A DNA stretch of 64,000 nt from JAAXHH01 sp965248395. GTDB taxonomy: Bacteria; JAAXHH01. Position 1 is the stretch's first letter; every line of letters begins with the position of its first letter. The stretch covers positions 1,240,001 to 1,304,000 of the forward strand of contig OZ252103.1 of assembly GCA_965248395.1 (NCBI GenBank). The letters are read 5' to 3'. Made by a program: the position numbers and the translations under genes. Under the pieces are notes generated by a model. It saw nothing but the letters and a program-made list of their open reading frames with translations, was not told the origin of the DNA and did no database searches. Shown in pieces: positions 8,213-16,921 of this stretch.

Positions 8213-10065
8213 GAATGGCGATCCCGGTGGTTGGAGTGATCGTTCCCGCTTGTCAGGCAAGCATGGATCATGTCGGCGGCATCTTCCAGGTGGAAACAGC
8301 CGGTATCAACGGGAAACCCGGCCCTGCAAACGGCGGTCATCAGGTTGCACAGACCGGGCCGGCCCGGCGACCACGCGTCTTCGCCGTCATCCATGGCAAA
8401 AAGACGATCCGGCCTGACATCCGCCGTTATTCTGCCGTTTTCCATGACCAGGATCCGATCCGCCAGGCGGGAGATCAGATCCATGTCATGGGTGATCAGA
8501 AAAAGGGTCGCTCCCGTTTCGTTAAAACCTTTGAAAACGGCTTCCACCTGACGAACACTTTGCGGATCGAGACCGGACGTGGGTTCGTCCAGGGCCAGGA
8601 CGGTCGGTTCCATGACCAGGATCCCCGCGATCGCGGCCCGACGTTTTTCACCGCCGCTCAGCGACAGGGGATGCCGCCCCGAGAAGCGGGAAGGATCGAG
8701 GTTTACGCGCTCCAGGGCAATGTTCACCATGGCGGGGATTTTCGATTCTTCCACCCCCATCTGCCTGGGACCGAAACCCACGTCGTCGAACACGGTTTCC
8801 TCGAACAGCTGGGTCTCGGGGAACTGGAATACCAGTCCCACTTTCTGCCGCAGCTTCCCCAGGTCGGTTTCCGAAGCAGACACATCCACACCCTCGACGC
8901 GAATCGTGCCCGATTCCGCTTTCAGCAAGCGGTTCAGGTGCTGAATCATCGTGGATTTGCCGGAACCGTTCGGACCGGTAAGTGCGACGCATTCGCCCGG
9001 AAACACCCGCGCGGTCACCTCGCGCAGCGCGGAGATCTCCAGGGAAGTCCCTGGGGAGTAGGTATGACTCACCTGGTCGAATTCGATGATGGGCGGCCTG
9101 GCCGGCGATACGCTGGGCCGCGGTCTGCCCTGCGTTTCGTGATCGGGCGTAAAGCGGGAAGGCGAATTGGATTCGTCCGGCATATTGGATTCGTCCGGTG
9201 GAATGCTCTCCCGCGCCGGGTTCGCCGGCGACACCGGTTTTTGTTCCGACAGCCATTGTACCAGGGATTCTGGACGGACGGTGCCGGCAGGCACCTGGAC
9301 GCCGCGCGCACGCAGGGCATCCGAAAGCCGCTTGGCCAGGGGCGCCTCGAGTCCGTGTTCCGCGAGCCCCTTCGAATCCAGATAAATCGTCTCCGGCGTA
9401 CCCGAAGCGACGACTTCCCCATCCACTACCAGGACAACTCGGTCCATCCGGGCGGCTTCCTCTGGAGACTGCGTGATGAATACCACGCTCATATGGTATT
9501 CATCCACGATCGACATGAGCAGACCGAAGATGTCTTGCCGGTCCCCGGGGTCCAGCGAGGAGGTGGGCTCGTCGCATATGAGGTACTGTGGACGCATTGC
9601 CGTTACGGAAGCGATGGCCAGTCTCTGCTTTTCACCGCCGGACAACCTGTGGGGAGGGTAATAGCGGTACTTCGACATGTGAAACCGGTCGAGGGCCCAC
9701 GCGACCCGTTCGTGAATCTCCGGTGAAGGCAGGCCGAGGTTCTCGAGCCCAAAGGCCACTTCCCGTTCCACCGTGGTCGAGACCAACTGGTTGTCCGGAT
9801 TCTGAAAGATCATCCCGGCCAGTTGATGGACCTGCCACTTGTTCTCCGGATCGGCTGTATCCAGTCCGTCAACCAGGATTCTGCCGGATTGGGGCACAAT
9901 CAGCCCGTTTAGACAGCGTGCCAGGGTGCTCTTCCCGGAGCCATTGGGTCCGATCACGGCCACGCTTTCGGATTCGCCGATCTCCAGGGACAGGCCGTTC
10001 AGCGTGGGGACATCGTTTCCGGACTGGAGGTGATATCGGAAGATTACGTCTTCGGCGACGATCAC
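8206..10065 (-). CDS. Fused two-domain ECF transporter ATPase (EcfA-EcfA')
   Basis: 619 residues from a GTG at 10065 that shares GTGA with the larC stop; longer upstream frames run inside larC. Two ABC ATPase domains are in tandem. Domain 1: Walker A GPNGSGKST at about 39-47, Q-loop near 88, signature LSGGE at 141-145, Walker B ending CDEP near 164-167. Domain 2: Walker A at about 364-372, signature LSLSGGEKRR, Walker B LALDEPTSGLD. They are joined by a Ser/Pro-rich linker (about 275-325) holding a small repeat. Both resemble CbiO/EcfA, which power energy-coupling-factor vitamin or metal importers. In domain 1 the switch histidine is Gln199 (FITQSPEE); domain 2 keeps ITHDMD. No T component is in the window. 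Next to larBC it may serve nickel uptake, like LarO; this is inference. Confidence 0.85.
   Translation of the reverse strand: MIVAEDVIFRYHLQSGNDVPTLNGLSLEIGESESVAVIGPNGSGKSTLARCLNGLIVPQSGRILVDGLDTADPENKWQVHQLAGMIFQNPDNQLVSTTVEREVAFGLENLGLPSPEIHERVAWALDRFHMSKYRYYPPHRLSGGEKQRLAIASVTAMRPQYLICDEPTSSLDPGDRQDIFGLLMSIVDEYHMSVVFITQSPEEAARMDRVVLVVDGEVVASGTPETIYLDSKGLAEHGLEAPLAKRLSDALRARGVQVPAGTVRPESLVQWLSEQKPVSPANPARESIPPDESNMPDESNSPSRFTPDHETQGRPRPSVSPARPPIIEFDQVSHTYSPGTSLEISALREVTARVFPGECVALTGPNGSGKSTMIQHLNRLLKAESGTIRVEGVDVSASETDLGKLRQKVGLVFQFPETQLFEETVFDDVGFGPRQMGVEESKIPAMVNIALERVNLDPSRFSGRHPLSLSGGEKRRAAIAGILVMEPTVLALDEPTSGLDPQSVRQVEAVFKGFNETGATLFLITHDMDLISRLADRILVMENGRITADVRPDRLFAMDDGEDAWSPGRPGLCNLMTAVCRAGFPVDTGCFHLEDAADMIHACLTSGNDHSNHRDRHSC
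9167..9198 (-). repeat. 18-bp tandem duplication in the ECF ATPase linker
   Basis: An identical 14-base core occurs at 9167-9180 and 9185-9198 (period 18). It encodes two consecutive PDESN blocks in the linker between the two ATPase domains, preserving frame. Confidence 0.75.
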
Positions 10066-11225
10066 GGCAGATTTTCCAGGTCCATGCGACCGGCGGCCTC
10101 GTGGACGGCCGCGTACACGTCGGCGAGCGGAATCCCGGACCGGCGAGCGGCCTGGCGGCAATCCTCGTATTCGGGTGTATATCGCCGGGAATCCTCGAGC
10201 AGCACGACCTTGATCCTTACCGCGCCATAGGGAGTTTCGACCGTGGTTTCGTGGCGGGGCAGGACGCGTCTGGAGGCGGGATAGCTTCTGAGCCCGATGG
10301 TCGTCGTCTCCTTTAAGATCAGTTCGGACAACCGGCCGGCCAACGCAGGCGGGGACAGCACGGTGAGCAGCACGCCCGGCCGGTTTTTTTTCATGATCAC
10401 GGGCGTAAGAAACGCGTCCAGCGCGCCGGAATCGAGCAGCAGGTCCACGACGTGGCCGTAGAACTGCGGGTTCATGTCGTCAATCTGCGTTTCCAGGACC
10501 TGCACGGACTCGTTATCGTCCTGCCGCGCAATTTCACCGGTACACAGGCGCACCAGTTCACCTTGCTCATGGTCTGCGTCGTGCCCCCCGTAGCCCACTT
10601 TTCGCAACGTAATATCCGGCACGTTCTTCGTACCTGCCGAAAGCGCGGTCAATACGGCGCATCCCGCCAGGTCGGCGGGGGCGCGGACAACGGGACGGAT
10701 GGCGACGCCCCGCATCAGGGCGGCGTGGAGAGGCGGCGTGGGGTCGATTCCCGAGGCGAAGGGCAGTGCCTCGTGGTAAAGGACGTCGATACCGTGAAGA
10801 TGCAGGGCGTTGCAGAGGGCCAGGATCCCCACGGCCGCCTGACGGCCGCCCACATCATCATCCGATGGTACCTGGTCCCGTGTCCCCCAAAGGTCGTTGA
10901 CGTTCTTCTCGAGGTGGGCAATCACCTTACGGATAAGCGCACCGGCCGGGGTGTCCACCCCTCCCGGTATGGCCCGGAACGACTCCGGTACGGACGCCTC
11001 GCCGGCCGACAGGGAGGCGTACGCGACCTGCGTCCGGTCGACCTGTCCCGCTTCCACGCTGATCTCGCAGTCCACGCCATGGTGACGCTTCAGTGCCGCT
11101 TCGATCCCCTTCCGCACCGCCTGGCCCGCCTGGCCCGCCCGGTCCGCGCCCGCGTCTATCAGCGCGCCGAGCAGCATGTCCGCGGTAAACCCGGAAACCT
11201 GGTCGAAGTAAGCCGCCACAGCCAT
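10062..11225 (-). CDS. larC: LarC, nickel insertion protein of pincer-cofactor synthesis
   Basis: 387 residues. The N-terminus YFDQVSGFTADMLLGALID matches the LarC family start (FDxxSGxxGDM), here with Ala instead of Gly before Asp. Family blocks such as QVLETQIDDMNPQFYGHV, MKKNRPGVLLTVL and ETTTIGLR occur in order, covering the whole length. LarC is a CTP-dependent nickel cyclometallase that inserts Ni into the pyridinium pincer nucleotide used by lactate racemase and related enzymes. Here it is one unbroken frame, unlike the Lactobacillus gene that needs a frameshift. larB ends 15 bases upstream and the ATPase start overlaps its stop. larE and larA are not in the window. Confidence 0.92.
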   Translation of the reverse strand: MAVAAYFDQVSGFTADMLLGALIDAGADRAGQAGQAVRKGIEAALKRHHGVDCEISVEAGQVDRTQVAYASLSAGEASVPESFRAIPGGVDTPAGALIRKVIAHLEKNVNDLWGTRDQVPSDDDVGGRQAAVGILALCNALHLHGIDVLYHEALPFASGIDPTPPLHAALMRGVAIRPVVRAPADLAGCAVLTALSAGTKNVPDITLRKVGYGGHDADHEQGELVRLCTGEIARQDDNESVQVLETQIDDMNPQFYGHVVDLLLDSGALDAFLTPVIMKKNRPGVLLTVLSPPALAGRLSELILKETTTIGLRSYPASRRVLPRHETTVETPYGAVRIKVVLLEDSRRYTPEYEDCRQAARRSGIPLADVYAAVHEAAGRMDLENLP

Positions 11226-11240
11226 ATGGACTCGCCGTCC

Positions 11241-11993
11241 CTATTCGTTCTTCCGGTTGATGAGGCCCGCCGCGTATCCGGCGCTGAAACCGCCGTCTAT
11301 GTTCACCACCGTGACGCCGGAGGCACAGCTGTTCAACATGGCCAGGAGCGCCGCCAGGCCGTTGAAACTGGCGCCGTACCCTACGCTCGTCGGCACGGCG
11401 ATCACCGGCCGGGAGACCATACCCCCGACCACGCTGGCCAGGGCGCCCTCCATGCCAGCCACGACGATGAGCACCGACGCGCTCATGATGGTCTCGCGGT
11501 GTGAAAGGAGACGGTGGATGCCCGCCACGCCGACATCGAAAAGGCGTTCCACGCGGTTACCCATGACCCTGGCGGTCAGCGCGGCTTCTTCAGCCACCGG
11601 GATGTCGCTCGTTCCGGCTGAGACGACCAGCACCTCACCGATGCCCAGGTCCTGCCAGGTTTCCTGTGCCACGATCGCATGCGCCGCCTCGTGGTATTTC
11701 GCCGAGGGACACCGTGCGGCCACGGCTTCGTACATGGCCGGGGTCGCCCTCGTGGCCAGCAAGTCACTGCCCGCCGCGACGATGCTTTCCGCTATCGCGG
11801 CCACCTGTTCTTCGGTTTTCCCCGCGCAGAAGATCACCTCGGGGAACCCGCATCGCAGCGCCCGGTGGTGGTCCACCTGTGCGAATCCAAGGTCTTCGAA
11901 GGGCATGGTCCGCAGCCTGGTGGACGCCTCGTCTACCGACAGGGCGCCCGATCGGACCTCTTCGAGCAGTTGCCTGATCTGCGATTGGTTCAT
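11241..11993 (-). CDS. larB: LarB, pyridinium-dicarboxylate synthase
   Basis: 250 residues, normal for LarB. The C-terminal part (about residues 120-245) is a PurE-like fold with VVSAGTSDIPVAEEAALTA, DVGVAGIHRLL, VVAGMEGALASVVGGM and PTSVGYG, all standard family blocks. The N-terminal part carries DHHRALRCGFPEVIFCAGKT, also conserved. LarB carboxylates and hydrolyses nicotinic acid adenine dinucleotide, the first step toward the nickel pincer cofactor. It heads the larB-larC-ATPase-amidohydrolase run. About 96 bases separate it from the dipeptidase gene upstream, so it may have its own promoter, but I see no convincing one. Confidence 0.92.
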   Translation of the reverse strand: MNQSQIRQLLEEVRSGALSVDEASTRLRTMPFEDLGFAQVDHHRALRCGFPEVIFCAGKTEEQVAAIAESIVAAGSDLLATRATPAMYEAVAARCPSAKYHEAAHAIVAQETWQDLGIGEVLVVSAGTSDIPVAEEAALTARVMGNRVERLFDVGVAGIHRLLSHRETIMSASVLIVVAGMEGALASVVGGMVSRPVIAVPTSVGYGASFNGLAALLAMLNSCASGVTVVNIDGGFSAGYAAGLINRKNE

Positions 11994-12089
11994 AGATCTC
12001 TAATCTGTCGAGGTAGGTAGCCCCGCGCATCCGGGATTTCAATGACAGGCGCGGTTACTCCCCGTCCCGTGGTCCCATAGTCGCCGCGG

Positions 12090-13358
12090 CTATTCCCCGT
12101 CCGCCACTTCGATGCGGGCGCCCGAGGGATTGCGCTCCTGTTGCAACCGGGCGGCCACATCCTCCGCACCGCGCATCACGCGCAACACATTGCGGCCGAG
12201 TATTTTCAGGATATCCTCGTCCGTGTATCCCCGGCGGATCAGCTCGGCCGTCAGCATGGGGTAACTGGAAACGTCCTCCAGCCCCACCGGCACCGTGGAA
12301 ATGCCATCGTAATCTCCGCCGATACCGACGTGATCGATTCCTGCCACCTGCCGGATGTGGTCGATATGATCGGCCACCTGGGCGAGCGTGGCGGGCGGCG
12401 CGGGATTGGCCTCGTTCCAGGCGGCCATGCCGGATCCCACTGATTCATCCGTACTTTCGGGCAGCGCCTGGAGCCGGTCTCGCTCCTCGCTGCGCTTCAC
12501 GCCGTGCAGGCGCGTTTCTTCCGAAATGTACGCGGGAACGAAGGTGACCATGATCACCCCGCCGTTTTCCGCCAGGCGTTCCAGGACGTCGTCGGGGGCG
12601 TTACGCACGTGGTTGCACACGGCGAGCGACGAGGAATGGCTGAATATGACCGGGGCTTCCGACACCTCGAGCGCATCGCGCATGGTCGCCGGGGAAACGT
12701 GGGACAGGTCCACCAGCATGCCCAGCCGGTTCATCTCCCGCACCACGTCTTCCCCGAAATTCGTCAGGCCGTCGGCCGCCACGGTATCGGTGGCCGAATC
12801 GGCCCAGGGAACGTTGCGGCTGTGTGTCAGCGTCATGTATCCGACGCCGAGCCGATGAAACATGCGGAGCGCGCCCAGGGAGGAATCGATGGAATGCCCC
12901 CCTTCCATGCCCATCATGGATGCGATCCTGCCGGCAGCGAAGGCCGCTTCCACCTCGTCGGCCGTAGTGGCCAGTTGAAACGTGTCCGGGTACCGCGCGA
13001 TCATCTGGTACACGATGTCGATTTCCTCGAGGGTCGCGCGCACCGCTTCCTTCCCCTGCATGGAAGCGGGTACGTAAACGGACCAGAACTGGGCGCCCAG
13101 CATGCCCTCGCGCAGGCGGGGAATGTCGGTGTGCAATTCCGGCTGCGGTTCGTTGATGTCCATGGACCAGACGTCCCGGTTGGCCTTCCTGCGGTACTGC
13201 CACGGCAGATCGTTGTGTCCGTCGGTCAGCGGAACTTTCGCGTGCAATGCCCTGGCGCGTTCGACGGGGTCTTCCGGCATGGGCTCTTCCGCCGGCGCAC
13301 ACGCGGTGGTCAGCGCGATGAAACAAAGGCTGGTCAGAAAAAGTGCGAATGGATGCAT
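12090..13358 (-). CDS. Membrane dipeptidase (peptidase M19), lipoprotein
   Basis: 422 residues. The signal peptide ends LTTAC (Cys20), so a lipid-anchored envelope enzyme. The M19 metal site is complete: HND in DGHNDLPW, Glu in MMGMEGGHS, His in LVDLSHVSP, His in IFSHSS, and the GGDYDG block near the C-terminus. Such enzymes cleave dipeptides, including some with D-residues, with two zinc ions. In this lineage it may process peptides arriving in the periplasm. A good GGAGG lies upstream of ATG 13358. Same strand as larB, 96 bases ahead of it; the functional link is unclear. Confidence 0.9.
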   Translation of the reverse strand: MHPFALFLTSLCFIALTTACAPAEEPMPEDPVERARALHAKVPLTDGHNDLPWQYRRKANRDVWSMDINEPQPELHTDIPRLREGMLGAQFWSVYVPASMQGKEAVRATLEEIDIVYQMIARYPDTFQLATTADEVEAAFAAGRIASMMGMEGGHSIDSSLGALRMFHRLGVGYMTLTHSRNVPWADSATDTVAADGLTNFGEDVVREMNRLGMLVDLSHVSPATMRDALEVSEAPVIFSHSSSLAVCNHVRNAPDDVLERLAENGGVIMVTFVPAYISEETRLHGVKRSEERDRLQALPESTDESVGSGMAAWNEANPAPPATLAQVADHIDHIRQVAGIDHVGIGGDYDGISTVPVGLEDVSSYPMLTAELIRRGYTDEDILKILGRNVLRVMRGAEDVAARLQQERNPSGARIEVADGE

Positions 13359-13694
13359 TGGGTACCTCCGGGATGAAGCCAGGTTATATACTACTATACG
13401 GGTTCTAGATCGGGATCGGTTCTCCTGATTCGGAAGGGATTTTCGCTTATGGTGTGAATCCAGTCCGATGTAGTTGATCTCATCTAAAATTAACGATATT
13501 TCGGTCAGGGCAAGTGTTATTTGGGTATCCGTACCACCGCGATCACGTCACTTCAGTGGGCCAAGACGATCCCGGAAACACCGGGTGAAACGCACATCGG
13601 ACCACGGTCAAATTCTCATGTTGCCATTCCTGCCGCCTCGAGTTACTTTTCACTCGTCGAAAGTGCCCGATACCTCTCATCCGAAGGAGTCTGC
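13359..13694. other. Divergent intergenic region, no gene seen
   Basis: 336 bases between the dipeptidase and the hydroxyacid dehydrogenase, read outward. It holds an AT-rich block (13382-13399) suitable as a -10 region for the minus gene, a TTGATC/TATTTC pair (13474-13479 and 13497-13502) as a weak plus-strand promoter, and a small 5-bp hairpin (13571-13585). The ribosome site AAGGAG at 13684-13689 fixes the downstream start. No coding signal or structured RNA family was recognised. Confidence 0.5.
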
Positions 13695-14705
13695 ATGGCT
13701 CGATTTACCATTCTCGCACCCGGTGATCCCGACCATCCGGGTCCCAATGAATACATCCGGGACGAACTGAATACCATTGGCGCCGAACTGAAGATCCGAC
13801 CGTACCGAACGATTGAGGAGATGCTGGATGCCGCCCGGGACGTGGACGGATTCACCCAGGGCGGCCTGACTTTTTCACGGGAAGACATCGAGGCGCTGCC
13901 TGATAGGATACGCGTCGTAGGCGCGGGTGGGATCGGCGTGGATTTCATCGACGTGGAAGCGGCCACGAAACGGGGCATCATCGTCTACAATATACAGGGC
14001 ATATTCGAACGGGAAGTCGCGCAGCACGCCATGATGCTGCTGCTCGCGCTGGCCCGCCGGTTGATGATCATCAACCGGGCCATGATCGAGGGAACCCCTG
14101 TCAGCCGCGGCACCATTCAGCCGCTGTATGAGCAAACACTCGGCCTGGTTTCCTTCGGAAACATCGGCCGTGCCATGGTGAAAATCGCTGCCGGATTCGA
14201 TCTACGCGTCATCGCCTACGACCCCTTTGTCAGCCAGGCCGACGCCGATCCCTGGGGCGTGACCATGGTAGACCAGGAAACGCTGTTCAGGGAATCCGAC
14301 TTCGTCTCCTGCCACGTACCCCTGACGCCGAAGACCTACCATATTATCGGAGAACGGGATTTCCGGAACATGAAGCCCTCCGCCTATTTCATCAATACGG
14401 GCCGCGGCAAGGTCGTGGACGAAAAAGCGCTGATCCGGGCCCTGCAGGAAGGGCGGATCGCCGGCGCGGGGCTGGACGTGCAGGAACAGGAACCGCCGGC
14501 CCCGGACAACCCGTTGCTGAAGATGAAACAGGTGGTCCTCACGCCCCACTACGCTTCCGCGTCGGAAAGGGGCGGCGTAGAGCGCTTTAAAAAGGCCGGC
14601 CGGCAACTCGTCACCATTCTCAGCGGGCGCTGGCCCGACGACGGCCTCGTCAACCCCGCCGTGAAGAAACTCGCCGCCGAAAAATGGGGCATGCCCGCGG
14701 AGTGA
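13695..14705 (+). CDS. D-isomer-specific 2-hydroxyacid dehydrogenase
   Basis: 336 residues from ATG 13695, chosen because AAGGAG lies 5 bases before it; an open frame extends upstream without such a site. The N-terminal catalytic domain has FTQGGLTFSREDIEALP. The inserted NAD-binding domain has LGLVSFGNIGRAM (GxGxxG-type) and the family signature ending INTGRGKVVDEKAL. The catalytic Glu and His are in EQEPPAPDNPL and LTPHYAS. Members interconvert 2-oxoacids and D-2-hydroxyacids with NAD(H), for example phosphoglycerate, glyoxylate or sugar-acid derivatives. Followed by HAD and Gfo/Idh genes, suggesting a small carbohydrate-acid pathway; the substrate is not determinable. Confidence 0.88.
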   Translation: MARFTILAPGDPDHPGPNEYIRDELNTIGAELKIRPYRTIEEMLDAARDVDGFTQGGLTFSREDIEALPDRIRVVGAGGIGVDFIDVEAATKRGIIVYNIQGIFEREVAQHAMMLLLALARRLMIINRAMIEGTPVSRGTIQPLYEQTLGLVSFGNIGRAMVKIAAGFDLRVIAYDPFVSQADADPWGVTMVDQETLFRESDFVSCHVPLTPKTYHIIGERDFRNMKPSAYFINTGRGKVVDEKALIRALQEGRIAGAGLDVQEQEPPAPDNPLLKMKQVVLTPHYASASERGGVERFKKAGRQLVTILSGRWPDDGLVNPAVKKLAAEKWGMPAE

Positions 14706-14728
14706 CCGAAGGGCGGTACGGATCCACC

Positions 14729-15433
14729 ATGTTCTACGATACCGTGATCTTCGACGCGGCAGGTACGCTCATCGGCCGGGAATCCCCCGATTTCTTCGAG
14801 GAGTTCTTCGTCGTCGCGGCCGGGGAACTCGGAACCGCGATCACGCTGGACCAGGCAAAAGCGGCGCTGGCGAAGGCCATGGAGGAACCCCGGTTCCGGC
14901 TTCGCGAAGGACGCATGAGCACCCCGGGCCAGACGCGGCAGTACTTTCTGGATCTCTACGCCCACGTATTGAACGCGGCGGGCGTCGAGGGCGATCTGGT
15001 TCCCGGTCTGCAGCAGTACTACGACCGGTTCCAGGACGGCAGGTACCTGGACGTGTACAGCGACGTCCGTCCCACGTTGGAATCGCTGAAGGATCGCGGC
15101 GTGCGCCTCGGCGTGCTATCGAACTGGTCGGAGCACCTGTCCCTCGTCCTGGAACGGTTCGACCTGGACCGGTATTTCTCCTTCCTCGTCGTTTCCGCGG
15201 AAGTCGGTTGCGAAAAGCCCGACGAGAAGATCTTCCGCATGGCCATACGTGCCGCGGAAACCCCGATCGATCGTATCCTGTATGTCGGGGATTATCCCGA
15301 TGAGGACATCCTGCCCGCGGAAAGAATCGGCCTGGACGCTATCCTCATTGACCGGTACGACAAGTTCGGACGCTATCGTCTTCCCTCCATCCGGCGACTG
15401 ACGGATATACCCGGCTTGGTGGGTATCTCGTAA
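14729..15433 (+). CDS. HAD-superfamily hydrolase
   Basis: 234 residues from ATG 14729; an earlier in-frame ATG at 14684 lies inside the previous gene and lacks a ribosome site. HAD motifs: nucleophile in VIFDAAGTLIG, motif II in VLSNWSEHL, motif III lysine in CEKPDEKIF, motif IV in VGDYPDEDI. The residue two after the nucleophile is Ala rather than Asp, seen in some HAD-IA groups; dehalogenase-like or phosphatase activity cannot be told apart. It lies 23 bases after the hydroxyacid dehydrogenase, and may dephosphorylate an intermediate of the same pathway. Confidence 0.8.
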   Translation: MFYDTVIFDAAGTLIGRESPDFFEEFFVVAAGELGTAITLDQAKAALAKAMEEPRFRLREGRMSTPGQTRQYFLDLYAHVLNAAGVEGDLVPGLQQYYDRFQDGRYLDVYSDVRPTLESLKDRGVRLGVLSNWSEHLSLVLERFDLDRYFSFLVVSAEVGCEKPDEKIFRMAIRAAETPIDRILYVGDYPDEDILPAERIGLDAILIDRYDKFGRYRLPSIRRLTDIPGLVGIS

Positions 15434-15462
15434 GTGGTTCTCTCCCAAGTGGTTTTCTCGTA
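15432..15462 (+). repeat. 15-bp tandem duplication after the HAD gene
   Basis: AAGTGGTTCTCTCCC is followed directly by AAGTGGTTTTCTCGT, 13 of 15 matching. It overlaps the stop codon of the HAD gene and fills most of the 40-base gap before the next gene. Confidence 0.6.
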
Positions 15463-15473
15463 AAGGATCAGCC

Positions 15474-16715
15474 ATGAAGGATCAACCGATCCGTGTAGGC
15501 GTAGTGGGCGTGGGGCGCGGAAAGAGTTTTGCGGAGAGCGCGTCCAGCGCCGTGGGCATGAAACTCGTCGCGCTGTGCGACATCTGGGAGGAGCGCCTGC
15601 ACCGGCTGGCCGGTGACCTCTCCGTCGCCGCGTACACCGACTACGATGAATTCCTCACCCACGACATGGACGCCGTCGTCCTGGCCAACTACTTCAACGA
15701 ACACGGGCCGTTCGCCATAAAGGCCCTTCGTGCGGGAAGGCACGTCATGAGTGAAACCGCCTCGAACGCCACCCTGGCCGAAGGGGTCGCGCTTTGCCGT
15801 GCCGTGGAGGAAACCGGCCTGATCTACATGCTGGCCGAGAACTATCCCTACACGGTCTTCAACCAGGAATTGCACCGGCTGTACCGGGAGGGGGAGATCG
15901 GCGAAGTTACCTATGCCGAAGGCGAGTACAACCATCCGATGGCCCGGGAGGACAGCCTGCGGATTTCACCGGGTTTTGACCACTGGAGGGCCTGGACGCC
16001 GTCCACCTACTATTGCACCCACGCCCTGGCCCCGCTGGTGTACATCACCGATACGCTGCCGGTCAGCGTCAACGCCCTGTCCATCGCCCGTCCACCGCGC
16101 ACGCTCACCTTGCGAAGGGGAGATCCCGGTTCCGTCATCCTCTGCCGCATGGATAACGGCGCGGTCTTCCGGCTCTTCGGTCTCAGCCTACCCGGTCACA
16201 GCAACTGGTACCGCCTGCACGGCGAACGCGGCGCCATGGAGATCACCCGGGGACCGGGCTACTTTGGTCCGGGAGAGGTACGGGTGTGGCATGAACCGTG
16301 GCACCTGGAACCCGGCGAGGAAGCGGAACGGGTCTATCGGCCCGACTGGCCCGAGTACGGCGATCTCGCCCGCCAGGCCGGTCACGGCGGCGGCGACTTC
16401 TGGACCAGCTTTCATTTTGCCCGGGCCATCCGTTCCGGCGAACAGCCCTTCCTGGACGTGTACCGCGGCGTGGCCATGTCCTCGGTGGGCATACTGGCCT
16501 GGAAGAGCGCACTGGAAGACGGGCGCCCCTTCGAGGTACCCGATTTCAGGGATGAGACCGCCCGAAAACCCTGGGAGAACGATCACTGGTCGCCCTGGCC
16601 AAAGCATGCCGGACCGGGACAGCCTCCGCCTAGCATTCTAGGTCATCGCGACCCGGATCCGGAGCACGTCCCGTACGCCCTTCGTGTATGGAAGGACATG
16701 GGTTACGAAGGGTAA
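15474..16715 (+). CDS. Gfo/Idh/MocA-family oxidoreductase
   Basis: 413 residues. N-terminal Rossmann domain: VGVVGVGRGKSFAE (GxGxxG-like) and the segment DAVVLANYFNEHGPFAIKAL. The conserved position before the substrate domain reads MLAENYPYTVFN, where Gfo/Idh enzymes usually have EKP and later YxxR blocks. The C-terminal alpha/beta domain has an EGEYNH and a VYRGVAMSSVGI segment. Related proteins oxidise or reduce sugars, inositols and their acids with NAD(P). The long C-terminal tail (370-413), rich in Pro and His, is typical of a subgroup in environmental genomes. Preceded by GGATCAGCC at the start; likely co-transcribed with the two upstream genes. Confidence 0.82.
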   Translation: MKDQPIRVGVVGVGRGKSFAESASSAVGMKLVALCDIWEERLHRLAGDLSVAAYTDYDEFLTHDMDAVVLANYFNEHGPFAIKALRAGRHVMSETASNATLAEGVALCRAVEETGLIYMLAENYPYTVFNQELHRLYREGEIGEVTYAEGEYNHPMAREDSLRISPGFDHWRAWTPSTYYCTHALAPLVYITDTLPVSVNALSIARPPRTLTLRRGDPGSVILCRMDNGAVFRLFGLSLPGHSNWYRLHGERGAMEITRGPGYFGPGEVRVWHEPWHLEPGEEAERVYRPDWPEYGDLARQAGHGGGDFWTSFHFARAIRSGEQPFLDVYRGVAMSSVGILAWKSALEDGRPFEVPDFRDETARKPWENDHWSPWPKHAGPGQPPPSILGHRDPDPEHVPYALRVWKDMGYEG

Positions 16716-16772
16716 AAAAGGCTTGCGTTACGAGGTGCCGTCGCCTATTTTATGACGGCTTTGGAGGAACGC

Positions 16773-16847
<75 letters not shown>

Positions 16848-16870
16848 TACCAGATAAACATGACAGGCAG

Positions 16871-16897
16871 AGGGGGTTGCATTCGCGGCCCCCTTTT
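16871..16897 (+). terminator. Rho-independent terminator after tRNA-Glu
   Basis: Stem AGGGGGTTGC (16871-16880) pairs with GCGGCCCCCT (16885-16894), two pairs being G-U, around the 4-base loop ATTC. A T4 run ends at 16897. It lies 24 bases after the tRNA and just before the convergent substrate-binding protein gene. Confidence 0.8.
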
Positions 16898-16921
16898 CGC
16901 TGTCCAGTCCTGCAGCCAGGC

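Noticed and set aside
8215..9726. A 503-codon open frame on the plus strand opposite the ECF ATPase
   Set aside because: It is the mirror of a clear two-domain ATPase with all its motifs. Long antisense frames are common in GC-rich DNA, and this one shows no ribosome site or family motif.
10062..11225. Programmed frameshift in larC, as described in Lactobacillus
   Set aside because: Here larC is one continuous frame containing both N- and C-terminal conserved blocks, so no frameshift is needed.
16737..16762. Hairpin GCCGTC/GACGGC before tRNA-Glu as a terminator for the Gfo/Idh gene
   Set aside because: Only a 6-bp stem with an 11-base loop and three T residues; too weak to call.
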